From: Moniliophthora roreri
Lineage: Eukaryota > Basidiomycota > Agaricomycetes > Agaricales > Marasmiaceae
Direction: 5' to 3'
Assembly (NCBI GenBank): GCA_001466705.2
Contig: LATX02000244.1
Location: forward strand, 1-64,000
DNA: 64,000 nt
A program made the position numbers and the translations under genes. Below are positions 32,856-44,105 of the stretch, in pieces. Within the stretch, counting starts at the first letter, position 1. Every line of letters starts with the position of its first letter. The notes beneath the pieces are model-generated. The model made no database searches. It was not told the origin of the DNA and saw only the letters and a list, made by a program, of their open reading frames with translations.

Positions 32856-34595
32856 CTAAACAGTATCCTCTATCGCAGCAACCGTGCCACCTACAAGCCA
32901 ATCCCCATAATAAACACAATCCCTTGGATTTACCGGACCATCGTCTTTACAGAACTCGAATGAGGGGCAAACGCTACAAGGAGCCTGAGACCATCCTAAA
33001 TCGAGTCGTTCCTGTCTAATGGCGCGATAAACGCTCCCACTTCCCGGAGAATCATCGTAGTCATCAAAGGAGAAAGTCGGAGGGGATGATGACCGCTTTG
33101 TAGACCTCGTTTTACTTTGTCGTCGTCCACGCTCATCATCCGAGTCCGAGGATGACTCGCCTTCCGAGGACTCAGTTCTTTTCTTGCTCTTTCTCTTCTT
33201 TCGCTTGGCGTCATCATCACTACTCTCCAATTCGGGATCCGTTTCGTCTCGCCTCTTCTTTGATTTCTTTGTTCTTGACCTCTCAGAATCCGAGTCCGAC
33301 TCTGAGTCGTCTTTGGTCTTCCTCCGCTTTGACTTCTTTACAACATCCGAGCCAGTGTCAGTGTCAGTGTCTGATTCTAGTTTGTATTTCTTCTTCGAGT
33401 TCCGTTTACTGCTACCGTCGTCCGGGTCCGGGTGGGATTGTCTGTGCTTTCTCTTCTTCTTGGAACGTCGCTCATCGATGGACGCCTCATCTTCATCTAG
33501 TGCATTCGAGTCCCACATTGAGGCGCCAAATCCGGGAAGCTACTCGAGGTAAGACTCATGGTATGCAAGAAGAGAAATGATCATTACACACCTTTTCTAT
33601 CTCGCCGTCAAGGACGAGCACATTTAACAACATCTCGACGTGTTCGACACTCAACTCCGTTGGCGTAATGCGAGCTTCGCGTAGCTTCTTTTGAACAAAC
33701 TCTGCGGTCGGATATTGGAAACCTTTTGAAATGGGATAAAGGGCACGCTCGTTACGCTGTGAACGCTGCTTTGGAAAGCTCTGAATTCAACAAAGAGATG
33801 AGAACCGACGAGGAAGCAAGGAGATCTAAGAATGGACCTTTTCCTGAACGATCTTGAAGCATGCCCTGACTAGCGTTTCGATGAATTCTGTATCGAGTTC
33901 GTTATCGGTATACCAAGGACCCCCGGTGAGTGCTATGGATGGTTCGAGATGCGCAAGCATGAATATTTTGCGGGTCGGATGCTGTACAGAACAATGAAAT
34001 TCAGGTCGGTAGAATTATAAGAATTTAGCCTACGCACCTGAACCGACTGCACCTTCCTGATGAGTTGCTTCTGTTGAAGGGTTTTCAGGCATCGATCTAT
34101 CACCGTCTGATGAAAATTGGTTTTGGCCTTTAAATGCTTTGTCCAAATTCCTACGGGAAAAATGAATGACACCACTTTGGGATGACGGAATGTCTATACC
34201 CTCGTTATGGGATGCTCTGATATGCCCTAATACAAGATCCTCCTCTCCTGTAAGTTCTTTGGACCTGGAACTGCAAAGTCAGAATGGAGAGGTAGAGAAA
34301 CGCAAACAATAGACGCACTGTTTCAGTTCCTCTTTGCTAACGGCACGAAATGTGAGAGCGCCCTTTTTGTCTGCCAAAGATTTGAAGAGTCCGACCCCAA
34401 GCAGGAAGTTGAGAGCATCTTGACGGGCTTTGGGATCTCGTACAATGCTTTCGCACTGCTTGGGAGTTATTTCCTGTGGAGGTTAATGAGTCAACTGTTC
34501 AAACACTATCTGAGCATCCTACATACTTTATTGGGTGCACTTAAAGCCGCCTGATGCAGCTTGCTCTCGTTTTCGTTTGGTGCGCGTTTACTCAT
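32856..34595 (-). CDS. RPC34: RNA polymerase III subunit RPC34 (RPC6/RPC39) with a long charged insert
   Basis: Pol III-specific subunit of the RPC82/34/31 subcomplex, contacting TFIIIB and opening the promoter. It starts MSKRAPNENESKLHQAAL. The winged-helix parts are clear: IWTKHLKAKTNFHQTVIDRC, LKTLQQKQLIRKVQSV, RKIFMLAHLEPSIALTGGPW and FVQKKLREARITPTELSV. The C-terminus has the cysteines expected for the Fe-S cluster of this subunit: CSVCPSFEFC, then DCVYYGDWL. Between them lies an insert of roughly 140 residues rich in K, R, S, D and E (about 33.5-33.05 kb), absent from the human protein (316 aa). About six exons. Confidence 0.92.
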
Positions 34596-35008
34596 CGTGG
34601 TTTAGCCGTCTGAGCTGCAGCGCTTGGGCGCTTGAGCGATACGATGGAGGTGTAGAAAAAAAATAAGTTATGTAACAGCCAATCACGTAACTTGGGAACA
34701 CCTGTAAATCACCATCACCTTGCTCATGGTTCCGGATATAGTTTCCATGTGTTGTGGCAACACTGATGGCAGAAAACAAGCTTGGTATGCCGAAACAAAC
34801 GAAATGAACAAAAGAAGTTTCGGGTTCGGTGATACTTTTTCTTGCGTAACTCCTTCCATCGCTCAAAACAAACATCGGATATTGCCTTCATAGATACATT
34901 AAGATTACGGGAATCAAGAAAATCAGTACAATACTCTTGATTTATGAACCTGGGAAGGGAAAAACAGGTGCTATAGGGTAGAGGGTATCATCAGATAGCG
35001 TACTGCGA
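34596..35008. other. intergenic, nothing recognised
   Basis: These 413 bp hold the RPC34 promoter and the 3' flank of the F-box gene. I see no gene, repeat or RNA structure. Confidence 0.5.
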
Positions 35009-36041
35009 TTAGAGCCCAAAGAAAGTCTCCGAGTCATCCTCGATCTCGAACATATCATCGGTGGTGAACTCTGCGCTAAGCGGTTTAGCCTGCCAAACCG
35101 CTTGCTTCGTTCCATCGTCGGACTTGTGCAGGGATCCCCAATGCATTCCTGACAGCTCAAAAGCTTGCAAATTGGGCAGGGATGACAGGGAATCAGCTAT
35201 AGTGCTGTAAAAGTCCTGATGTGTTCACACATTATGAGTTTGAGAAGTCAAGAAGAAAATGGAATGAACACACGGCATCAGGAGCCTCGGTAACATTGCA
35301 GATTGTCATCATTCGCAGATAGACAAGCTGCTGTATATGCTGTGATAGCAGATTGAGTAGCCTGGGTAGTGGAAGCGAGCTCGTGCCACTCAGAACAGCT
35401 ATACTGGCCGATGACTTGGCCAGTTGTTGCACCACATTCTCCGACAGATCACCAGAGGTGAGTTGAATACTGTGCACTGGCCGTCCAGGCACAATTAATT
35501 CGGCAGCGAGGGCAGGCCCGCTGAACTGTTCCAGGTGAGGAACTGCGAACGGAGGCATTGAAGAGACGTGTGTAGCGTGTGGTGACCCTAATTCCAGTTC
35601 CAGGAGAGACCTGGTATGTTCGAGGAAACGGGTAACATGGTGATCAAGGTAGAAGGTGGATGAGAAGCGCGTCAATGAATGTGTCTTTACTCCTTGTAGG
35701 ACCCAGGTCGAGCTGGGATCGAGTGAAAGGTTCAATGACTTGAGCTCGGACATGAACGACAGGGCGATCGATATGTTGCGGTAGTAAGGCCGTAGAACGG
35801 CGGTGCCCGCATCGAGCTCTACCGAGAACGACCTGACGTGGCGAGCGATGTCGGGTTTCTTAGCGAGAGTGATTAGGATGCCCAAGTTATTATATGCGGG
35901 GGCGAGGGCGAGGTGACGGTACAATAGCCTTCGGGTAACGAGATGATAACGAGTACAGGACTGGGAGAGACGAGCGAGGTCTGATGAAGGGAGAAATTGG
36001 GAGATCGCGTCAATAAGCTCTAAGGGAAGGACGGGAGCCAT
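35009..36041 (-). CDS. F-box protein with leucine-rich C-terminal part
   Basis: Likely substrate adaptor of an SCF ubiquitin ligase. The start MAPVLPLELIDAISQFLPSS at 36041 opens directly into an F-box (LPLELIDxISxFLPSSDLARLSQSC, then RRLLYRHL). Leucine-rich segments follow, such as ELKSLNLSLDPSS and LLELELGSP, plus LPRLLNLLSQHIQQLVYLRM. One intron near 35275-35206 joins to a second exon with DFYSTIADSLSSLPNLQAFE. The protein ends in an acidic tail, EFTTDDMFEIEDDSETFFGL. About 325 aa. The specific substrate is unknown; such proteins are numerous and variable in mushrooms. It is divergent from MSD1. Confidence 0.78.
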
Positions 36042-36215
36042 GGGGGGAGGGTTAAGAGAGGGAGTTGTTATAGAACATGATGGTTTTATAGAGGGCTTTG
36101 ATATATCATTGCCTAGTTGAGTAGGGACAGCCAGTTCAGGCCAGAGTATTCTATATCGACTCCGAGTCGACTCCGAGATCCTTGCTGACATAACATTTTC
36201 ACCTCTTTGCACTCG

Positions 36216-39018
36216 ATGCGTGGGTTTCTGCGTGTCTCCCCTTCATTTCTTGGTCGTCGCTATCAGCCAACCGAGGGTATCGGTCCTTTCTCTTCAAAAT
36301 TCTATTCTCGCCCTCTGTCACAAGACTCCACACCCCCATCTCAAAGTCAGCCACCGAATCTACAACTAAATCTACCAGCTCATTCTGGTCAGCAGTCCCA
36401 ATGCCTAGCTCGGTCAGCGTGCCCTAATCTGCTCTTTTAGCCCCGTTTCCCCTCAGAACTCACAATTGCGGCGCGTTGTCTGCCCTTGATGCTGGCTCAC
36501 GCGTCGTTTTGACCGGATGGCTCCTTCCTGAGCGGTGATTATCATCCAACCCCATTTGCACGTCTGTGCGTCCCAACTTAATTCCACTTCAGCAAAGGGA
36601 GACTCGTGTCATTTTTTCCGCTCAAAGACTCTTTTGGAACAGTCCAGCTCATCGTGAATCACCAAGATGCTAATCACGGAATGGAGTCACTTTCAGATGT
36701 TCCTGTCGAATCTTCCATTTTGATAGAAGGGACAGTTCTTCTGAGGCCCCCAAGCGCCCGACGTCCTGTCAGTCGTCATCTATAGCCCACGACAAGTATC
36801 AATATTTGTACTGACGGTCTTCTATTGCCAAGGGGCCTGCAGGCGAGATTGATGTGCAGGTGAACAACTTTGTTGTATTAAATCCTGTCAACACAGCCAT
36901 GCCTTTCGTGCCATCCAATCCCTACAACTTGGTGAGCCATTCTGTGATATCGGGAGTGATGACACTAACAGCCGACTGAAGCCGAATGAGGAGCTAAGAC
37001 TCAGGTACCGGTACCTCGACCTTCGTCGGTCAGTCCTTTCAGACAACCTCAAGAAACGCAGTCGTGTCGCACATTTAGTGCGAAGCACCCTCCACGACAA
37101 CGGTATAAACGTGATCTTATCTGCGATATAAATAAATGTCTTCTGACCCTTGTGGTTGTTCAGATTTCGTGGAGGTGGAAACACCAGTGCTTCTCAGATC
37201 ATCGGTTGAAGGTGCACGGGAGTTCTTGGTTCCCACTCGTACCGGCCCTTTAGAACATCCATCTTTCTTTGCTCTACAACAATCCCCCCAGCAGCCAAAG
37301 CAGTTACTAATAGCGTCAGGTGCAGTTGACAGATATTTTCAGCTTGCCAAATGCTTCCGAGATGAGGATGGTCGCAAGGACAGGCAGCCCGAATTTACTC
37401 AGATTGATCTGGAACTAGCCTATGTCTCATGGGGCCCGACAGATGCCGCTCAGACCACTTGGACTAACACTTGGCGCATTGGAGGTGCGGAAGTTCGCAA
37501 AACTGTAGAGTCTATGGTCAAGCGTATCTGGAAAGAAGTCGAAAATGTGGAGTTACCTCCGGAATTCCAAGTCATGACCTATCATGAAGCAATGTCTCGC
37601 GTGAGCTTTCTCATGTGATCCTTGTGCTTTCTATCGTTCACAATATACTTGCTTCGTTCATTAGTTCGGTTCAGATAAACCAGACACACGCTTCGGTCTC
37701 GAAGTTAGTATTTACAACAACTAAACAACGACGGTCAGCTGAACGGAAGATTTGTTAGATTATTGACATCACGGAGAATTTGCCAGCGGTAGACCGAATG
37801 GAATTCGAGACCAATAAGGAGATTCTTGAGTGTATCGTGGTCAGCAAGTCGAATACTCCTGACTTTGTCCAGGCCTCTCGGAAGTGTGAACGTGATCCTG
37901 CTGTGGTATGCGATGAATTGTGGAAGAAGGTGCAAAGTCTGACAAAGTAACATCCAGGAACCTTTCAATATTTCTGAGAAGAACTTGTCTCACTGGCTGC
38001 TTCGAAGCAAGATATTAGGAAGGCTATCTCGGGGACCAAGTAATCCTTCTGAAGACAGCGCTATCAACGAAATCAATAAAAAGCTCCAACTCTCGATTGG
38101 AGATACTGTCTGGTTGGCTAGGCGATCCAAAACGCCGAAAGTAGGCAGTTTCTTATCCAAGATCCTAGATAGAGTTTATGATATCTATATAGGGTGGGTC
38201 AACTGCACTTGGCAGGCAACGTCTTAATCTCTTCGAATATGCACTTGGCTCAGGTGGGTGTGAATACATCTAGCTGCGTAACGGCTGTATTCAGCCACTA
38301 ATTCATCATATATAGGTGCTCTGAAGTTGCCCGAAGACCCTCATTTCCTTTGGATCACGGAGTTTCCGCTATTTACCCGCTCCGATGACGATAAGGAATT
38401 CTTAGCGAAGGGTCGATGGACAAGCACCCACCATCCCTTCACAGCACCAATGTGGCAAGACATCGAGGCTATGTACAACGGTGACATTGAGTCGGTGAGC
38501 AGCTGACTTTCACTCGACGTGCTACGACTCATTTAGGTACATGGAGGTCCGCGGCCAACACTATGACCTTGTTTTGAACGGTGTTGAGATCGGGGGTGGG
38601 TCGGTGCGAGTGCATGATGCGGCCATGCAAGAATATATCTTCACCAACATCCTTAAGGTGACATCACTTGTAACATTCCTCTCATGTCTCTTACCATTCA
38701 TTTGAACAGCTGAACGACGAGGAAAAGGCACCTTTCCAGCACTTACTTCATGCTCTACAATGTGGTGCTCCACCTCACGGTGGAATGGCTCTAGGTATGC
38801 ATTTCCGTCTTTACTTGAAGCGTTTGATACCGCAGTGCGATCTCACATGAATTACAGGGTTCGACAGGCTCATGTCCATTTTATGCAAAACGGCGTCGAT
38901 ACGAGATGTCATCGCCTTCCCCAAAACGAGTGTTGGAACCGACTTATTATTCAAGACCCCTGCCCCCGTCGCCCCTGATGTCCTAGGACAGTATAGTCTC
39001 CAGCCTCAAGGTCAATAA
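36216..39018 (+). CDS. MSD1: mitochondrial aspartyl-tRNA synthetase
   Basis: Bacterial-type class II synthetase that charges mitochondrial tRNA-Asp. The ATG at 36216 starts a basic, Ser-rich presequence ([18 protein letters not shown]). An OB-fold anticodon domain follows ([34 protein letters not shown]). Class II motif 1 includes RYRYLDLRR and [20 protein letters not shown]. Motif 2 is [20 protein letters not shown], then [12 protein letters not shown]. The GAD insertion follows. Motif 3 is [17 protein letters not shown]. The C-terminus carries DVIAFPKTS. About twelve exons. The F-box gene is divergent, with 174 bp between starts. Confidence 0.93.
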
Positions 39019-39202
39019 ACGGGCATATGATTGGAGTGGTTGGAGCATATAAGACGTATGATATTTCCCCTTATCTCCACTCATTGGAAAGTCGATCAAA
39101 GGACTTGAAGTAACATATAGGTAATGGTGCATACAGTACATAAATCTGTAATAAAATAATTCATGTCCACAGATAGTATTAAGCGTAAAGAGGAAGTACA
39201 TG

Positions 39203-41365
39203 CTATGTAGCAACAGGTATATGATTGCTTTCATGTATTGTATCGTCGTCCGACTTTACGTCCTCTTGTGGCGGTGAAGACGGGGAAGACGGAGTGTGTA
39301 TGATAGTAGAGTTCCGCGGCGTAGTATCGTCATGATTGGTGTCGTCAGCTGCTGGCTGGGAGTACGAAAATGGTGACGTCCAGCTGAACATGGGACGCTT
39401 CTGAGGCTGTGGTTGGATCAACGATGAACCATTAATTTTGTTATCCGTTTGGGGTGTACGTGAAGTGTCTTCTTCGTTCCCATTGCGAATGTGTGTCTCA
39501 TCAATAACAGAGAGAACACTTCGAAGCTTTGACTCGGATTTTCGGTGCGAATGCACAGGCATGGCGCCTGGAGTGGAATGTCGACGACTACTGGGAGAAG
39601 TAGTACGCGGGGAAGTCGAAGGTGAAGGTACGTCAGCCCATTCGGCGGATTCGGTGGGGAAGACGATGGTATTGGGACTAGTGGCGTTCGGGACCCAGCC
39701 ACTGGTCGTGGAGGTAGAGGGTGGTAGCCCTTCGATATTTTCCAGTTCCGGTGTTCTGGTGAGGGGGGTAGTGGTGGATGTTGACGAGGGCACTGAGGGT
39801 ATAATTGACAATCGGGGTAGGATGCTGAATATCTGGTCTTCTGATTGTGGCATTCCATAAGAGTCAAAAGGATCGGGTACGGCCTGAAGCATAGGCTCGA
39901 TGATAGGGTCAGAACTGGAATGGCATCTATTAGCAACCTGTCACTGCTACCGTGATTTTCGCGCACAGACGAAACAGACGAAGGGATAAGGTTTCTCAAG
40001 GGTCGAGCTAAAACAAAAAGGTTCGGCGTTCGAGCCGACTTTCCCAAGACTTGGACCCTGCGTGTTCCCAAAACCTGACAGCTTCTATAGACTGTCCACC
40101 ACTAACCCGTTGTGAGCAGTGGGTGATAAAGAGCCTGAACTTCCTGAAAAGTCACGACTGGCAAAGGACTCGTTCGATCTTGGTGCCGTTTCATCAAGAC
40201 CCGAGAAAACAATATCCTCTTCATCTGTTTTCGTTCTGAGCGAGAAAACCCGCCGGTTAGGACCAATATATGTGAACTTTCACGCACGCTTTAGATGTGA
40301 ATCGGTCGAAGACATCCAAGGTCGAACGGACTACCAAGCAGACCTAGAGGTGCAGATGAACGAGTGAAGAAAATGCCGACGGGTGAAGACAAATACCAAC
40401 ATACCTTTCCTTGGACTACATCCCAAACCTCCTCTTCATGCTCAATAATCTCCTGATAATGACCTGCCTTAAGCTCGTCCAGCTCGTCAACCTGCCGTTG
40501 TAGCACTGCCAATGCTTCCCTGAAACTCTGTAAATCTGGGAATAAAAGAATTGGAGCGTCTATGAATTTGAAATGGTAATAGGCAGACGTACTTCTTTCC
40601 TTTCGATTCATATTTCGTCTTTCCGTCTGGCGGATAATCTCACTCTTTCCCTTCAGAGCGCGCTCATAAGATGCAGATCGTTCCTATTGGGGGAAGAAAG
40701 GGGTGATAAGAGAGTATCCAGCGTTTGGTCGTATACCAACATACTGTCACAATAATTCGATATGTATCGAGGTGCTGTCTTAAAGGTTTCTCAAAATTCT
40801 TGTCGAGAGTTTCAGCCTATAATCGTGGTTGGAACATTCAAAAATTAAGGAGTGACGATGACAATGACTCACTAGGACATGATAATGGTTGCCTATGAGA
40901 TGATGTAGTCCGGATGCAGCTTGTAGTCGAGTTCCTGTTTCATAGGTAGGTCCCTTCAACCTATAAAGACGTTTAATCTTCTCGAGTGTATTTGCATCTG
41001 CGTAACGACACGAACCCACTACATTTCTCCATTGCATCGGCAAAAGCTGCGGTCGATTTCGATAAAGTAATGAGAGCTTGTCGATAGTCGGCACAAGTAT
41101 TCATCAGCTACAAAGGAAGTATTGGGTTACCAGATATCCTTGTGAGGAGCAGGGAAACTATGCATACGTGTTCATAAGCTTGAAGGCTAGCTTTCAAGTC
41201 CGCCCTCGTAATGATCTTCGATGGACCATTTACTCCGAAGTTCATCCCAGATACGTTGGTGGTATCAGAAAACGTAGGTGACGGACTGCGAGCATCTGGA
41301 GAGGAATTTCGCCGAGATGAACCGAATGCAAATGCACGCAGAGAGCGAGGTCGGCCGGGTGACAT
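39203..41365 (-). CDS. Ivy1-like BAR-domain protein
   Basis: Predicted membrane-binding BAR protein resembling yeast Ivy1, which binds phosphoinositides and Ypt7 at the vacuole. It starts MSPGRPRSLRAFAFGSSRR at 41365. The helical BAR region begins ITRADLKASLQAYEHLMNTC and has the conserved SGLHHLIGNHYHVLAETLDK and FEKPLRQHLDTYRIIV blocks. RRNMNRKERNLQSFREAL, LQRQVDELDELKAGHYQEII and STLDVFDRFTSKA complete it. The C-terminal third is disordered, acidic and Ser/Thr/Pro-rich; it includes exon TKTDEEDIVFSGLDETAP near 40.2 kb and ends HESNHIPVAT. About ten exons. The Ivy1 name is inferred from the overall pattern. Confidence 0.8.
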
Positions 41366-41786
41366 GGTGATATGAGAGAAAGGGACGTTCTCGCGCAGCG
41401 GCTCTGCCGGTCAGCCAGCATGTGTTTGAGTTCGTCTTCGCTACTCAGGTGTTCAAACCTTTCAAGTCTAACCACTGACCTCCTTTTGGGTCAGTATAGG
41501 GGTCTATTATACGACTGGTTATTGTAGCAAAACTAGTCTGCCGATTTACCAACATCTATCTACCTCCATCCCTGGCACACGACCCACATAACTTGAAGCT
41601 CCACAGCTGTGCCCAATCACGAGGCATCCTGGTAAAAATATAAAGTGTCTTGTCCGAGAACGAGGAGATTGGACGGAAATCGAAACGTTCGGCTCGCGCA
41701 TGGTATACCTGCACCAAAAAGTCGAGCAAAAGTGAGAAGATAGCATTCAAAAAAGGAATCGAGACTCACCAGCAAGCAAAAGTCAT

Positions 41787-42305
41787 CTACATCTTCTTCC
41801 CACTGGCCAACGCACTCATCTTCTCCGGGGAATCCCTCAAATAGAATAACTTGGCCCTTCTCATCCTTCCCTTTGGTGGTTTTTGGAGTAGCTTGATGCT
41901 TTTAACATGCGGAGAGTTTGCAAAGATCTGCATCTCCACACCCGTACGCTGAACAACATTCCGCACCACAAAAGACGTGTCTGGGCCTCGCCGTCGAATG
42001 GACAATATGACGCCAGTGAATTGGAAAGGTGCATGGTCCATCGTGACGTTGATCACAGAGCCCGCGTAAAGACGATTTGGGGAGTGTTTTGAGAAGAGGT
42101 TGCGAAGGAGTGCTTGTTTTTCAGGAGTTGGGAGGTTTTGCCGCAGGTAGGCCATTAAGCCTTTGCCCTGGACGAGAGGTGCAGGTGGAGGAGAATGACG
42201 TTCCGGGTGTATTATTGCTGTTTTCGAGAAAGGGTATGGCTTAGGTGCAGCATTTGCTGCTGTCGCCATTGAACGGGCTGACCATTTGAAAAGATTGGGC
42301 AGCAT
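41787..42305 (-). CDS. IMG1: mitochondrial ribosomal protein bL19m
   Basis: Large-subunit protein of the mitochondrial ribosome. A single exon runs from MLPNLFKWSARSMATAANAA (mitochondrial presequence) to MSALASGKKM, 172 aa. The bL19 fold shows in RLYAGSVINVTMDHAPFQFT, then GVILSIRRRGPDTSFVVRN and VVQRTGVEMQIFANSPHVKS. The frame is open further upstream, but 42305 is the first ATG that gives a good targeting sequence. It lies downstream of PAB2 on the same strand. Confidence 0.9.
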   Translation of the reverse strand: MLPNLFKWSARSMATAANAAPKPYPFSKTAIIHPERHSPPPAPLVQGKGLMAYLRQNLPTPEKQALLRNLFSKHSPNRLYAGSVINVTMDHAPFQFTGVILSIRRRGPDTSFVVRNVVQRTGVEMQIFANSPHVKSIKLLQKPPKGRMRRAKLFYLRDSPEKMSALASGKKM

Positions 42306-42553
42306 AGAGGTGGTCAAGTCTGAAGGACTGTTTTCACACGATGACAGATATTTTCGCGAAGCCCAAGCACGACTTGAACTGCCTCGGGTCATGAACATGG
42401 TCGTATGGACGAAACATGAAGTAATAGCATTACAGTGCAAGGGTAAAAGTGTATGGTTATAGTATTTTGTATCATACATATCGCAATAACAAGGAGGTAC
42501 ACAGGACCGACCAAGAATCGCCTCGTCCAATGGAGACGTCAGAGAAATTTTGC

Positions 42554-43452
42554 CTAGAATCCTCTCCCGCGACCTCTGGCAAGAAAAAGGGAGCTTGAGT
42601 TTACCTCTTGACCGGTGAAAAAAAAAGCATGCTCACCTGCCACGGGCTCTATACGGGTTATATCCACCTCCACCGCGGTAACCGCCACGGTAGCCTCCTC
42701 TGTAGCCGCCCCGACCTCTACCACGGTTGAACCCAGGGACATTCGTTCTCTTAGCCGTCACCTAAGGAAAAGTTGTCAAACAGGAAGCGACAATGTAATG
42801 CACGGGTTGCACCTTGATCAATCGTCCATGGAATAACGAGTTATCCATCGTCAATGCAGTATCGACGTGTTCAGGTTCTGCAAATTCAACGTATGCATAT
42901 CTTTATGAGAATATCTCAGTGACGCTATCCTCAGAGAAGTGCCACTCTGGTACGTACCCCTTTGGATGACCTGTAAACTTATCACAAAGAATGGTTACTC
43001 GATTTATTGTTCCACAAGCAGAAAAGTGTCCTTGAATATCTTCGGGTGTCGCGCTGTAATCGACCTTGTGACATATGAGGAGATGTAAGCTGAATTTGTT
43101 GTGGTGAAAGAAAATGAGAGCAATACTGACGTTGCCCACATATATACTGCGACCGTCGGCGCCGGTTTTGTCCTCGTCTGTTTCCATTGGTGTTCCTGCA
43201 CCACTACTTCCTCCATGTTGACTGGCCTCTGCTGCAGCCTGCAGCTCGCGAAGTTTTTTGGCTTCCATCTCCATTTCGGCGACACGCTGCTTCATGAGCA
43301 TGATCTCCTGCAATTCGAACCATGTGAGTGCTTTATCAGGACGACAAAAAAAAAGGATGGCGACGAACCTGGCCCTCTGCCTCCTCGCTGTCATCGACGA
43401 CATTTTCCGCTCCTCCATTAACGACTTGTGTCGTGGCATCGTCTTCAGCCAT
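42554..43452 (-). CDS. PAB2: nuclear poly(A)-binding protein Pab2/PABPN1
   Basis: Nuclear poly(A)-binding protein that guides poly(A) tail synthesis and exosome-linked RNA decay. It starts [20 protein letters not shown] at 43452, followed by a coiled coil ([20 protein letters not shown]). One RRM is present, with RNP2 [17 protein letters not shown] and RNP1 [15 protein letters not shown]. It then has [20 protein letters not shown] and an RGG tail ([20 protein letters not shown]) ending with a small last exon, GRGRGF. About 180 aa, six exons. All PABPN1 hallmarks are present. Confidence 0.93.
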
Positions 43453-44105
43453 AGTCGTATGACAAAAAAAGTACGAAATGACGGGGGTTGTTTACAACCG
43501 GTTTCTGATCAACACAAATGACACAGCATTCCTCAGGCCTGCAGCATTCTCCCGCGGCCTTGCAGCTTGCTCTTATACTCATACGATACTCTCATGCATC
43601 GTGAAATACTGAGCAGAAGAAACAAAAAGTTCGCTCATAAACCAAAGTCAGAGGATTGGTTGCAGGGGTATCTTTGGAACGCACAAAGATCATCTGCATG
43701 GATCAGTAACCTTGAGCATGTGGGAGAGTGACAGATTTCCCTGAGCTCTGAGTGGCTTGTCGTTTCCCTGAGCCACCCATGGCCAGATTGAGCCGTTACT
43801 CGGAGATAGTATCGGAGGTTGTGAGACTCTGTATTATTATGTGTAGCCGGTATAGAACAACAAGCGGTCCTACACAGCTCTTTCGAGCACGCGGTATTAT
43901 CATAAGACCTTGGGCGTCCCATAATGGATGGCGACTGAGCGGTGTCCCGATTTCAGCGTTTCAGCTCCCGTGTTTGGACAAGCAAGTGTCGTGGGAACAA
44001 TTCCAAATATAGCATCTCGGCCCGGAGACCGGACGGACAGAGATGGCCATTACAGGATTTACTCAGTGCCTGACTTCATTGCTTTCATCGCCCGCCTTTA
44101 TACAT
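43453..44105. promoter_or_regulatory. long divergent region, PAB2 / Zn2Cys6 regulator
   Basis: These 653 bp hold the promoters of PAB2 (leftward) and the regulator starting at 44106. A second in-frame ATG for the regulator lies at 44043. No repeat or RNA gene was recognised. Confidence 0.45.
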
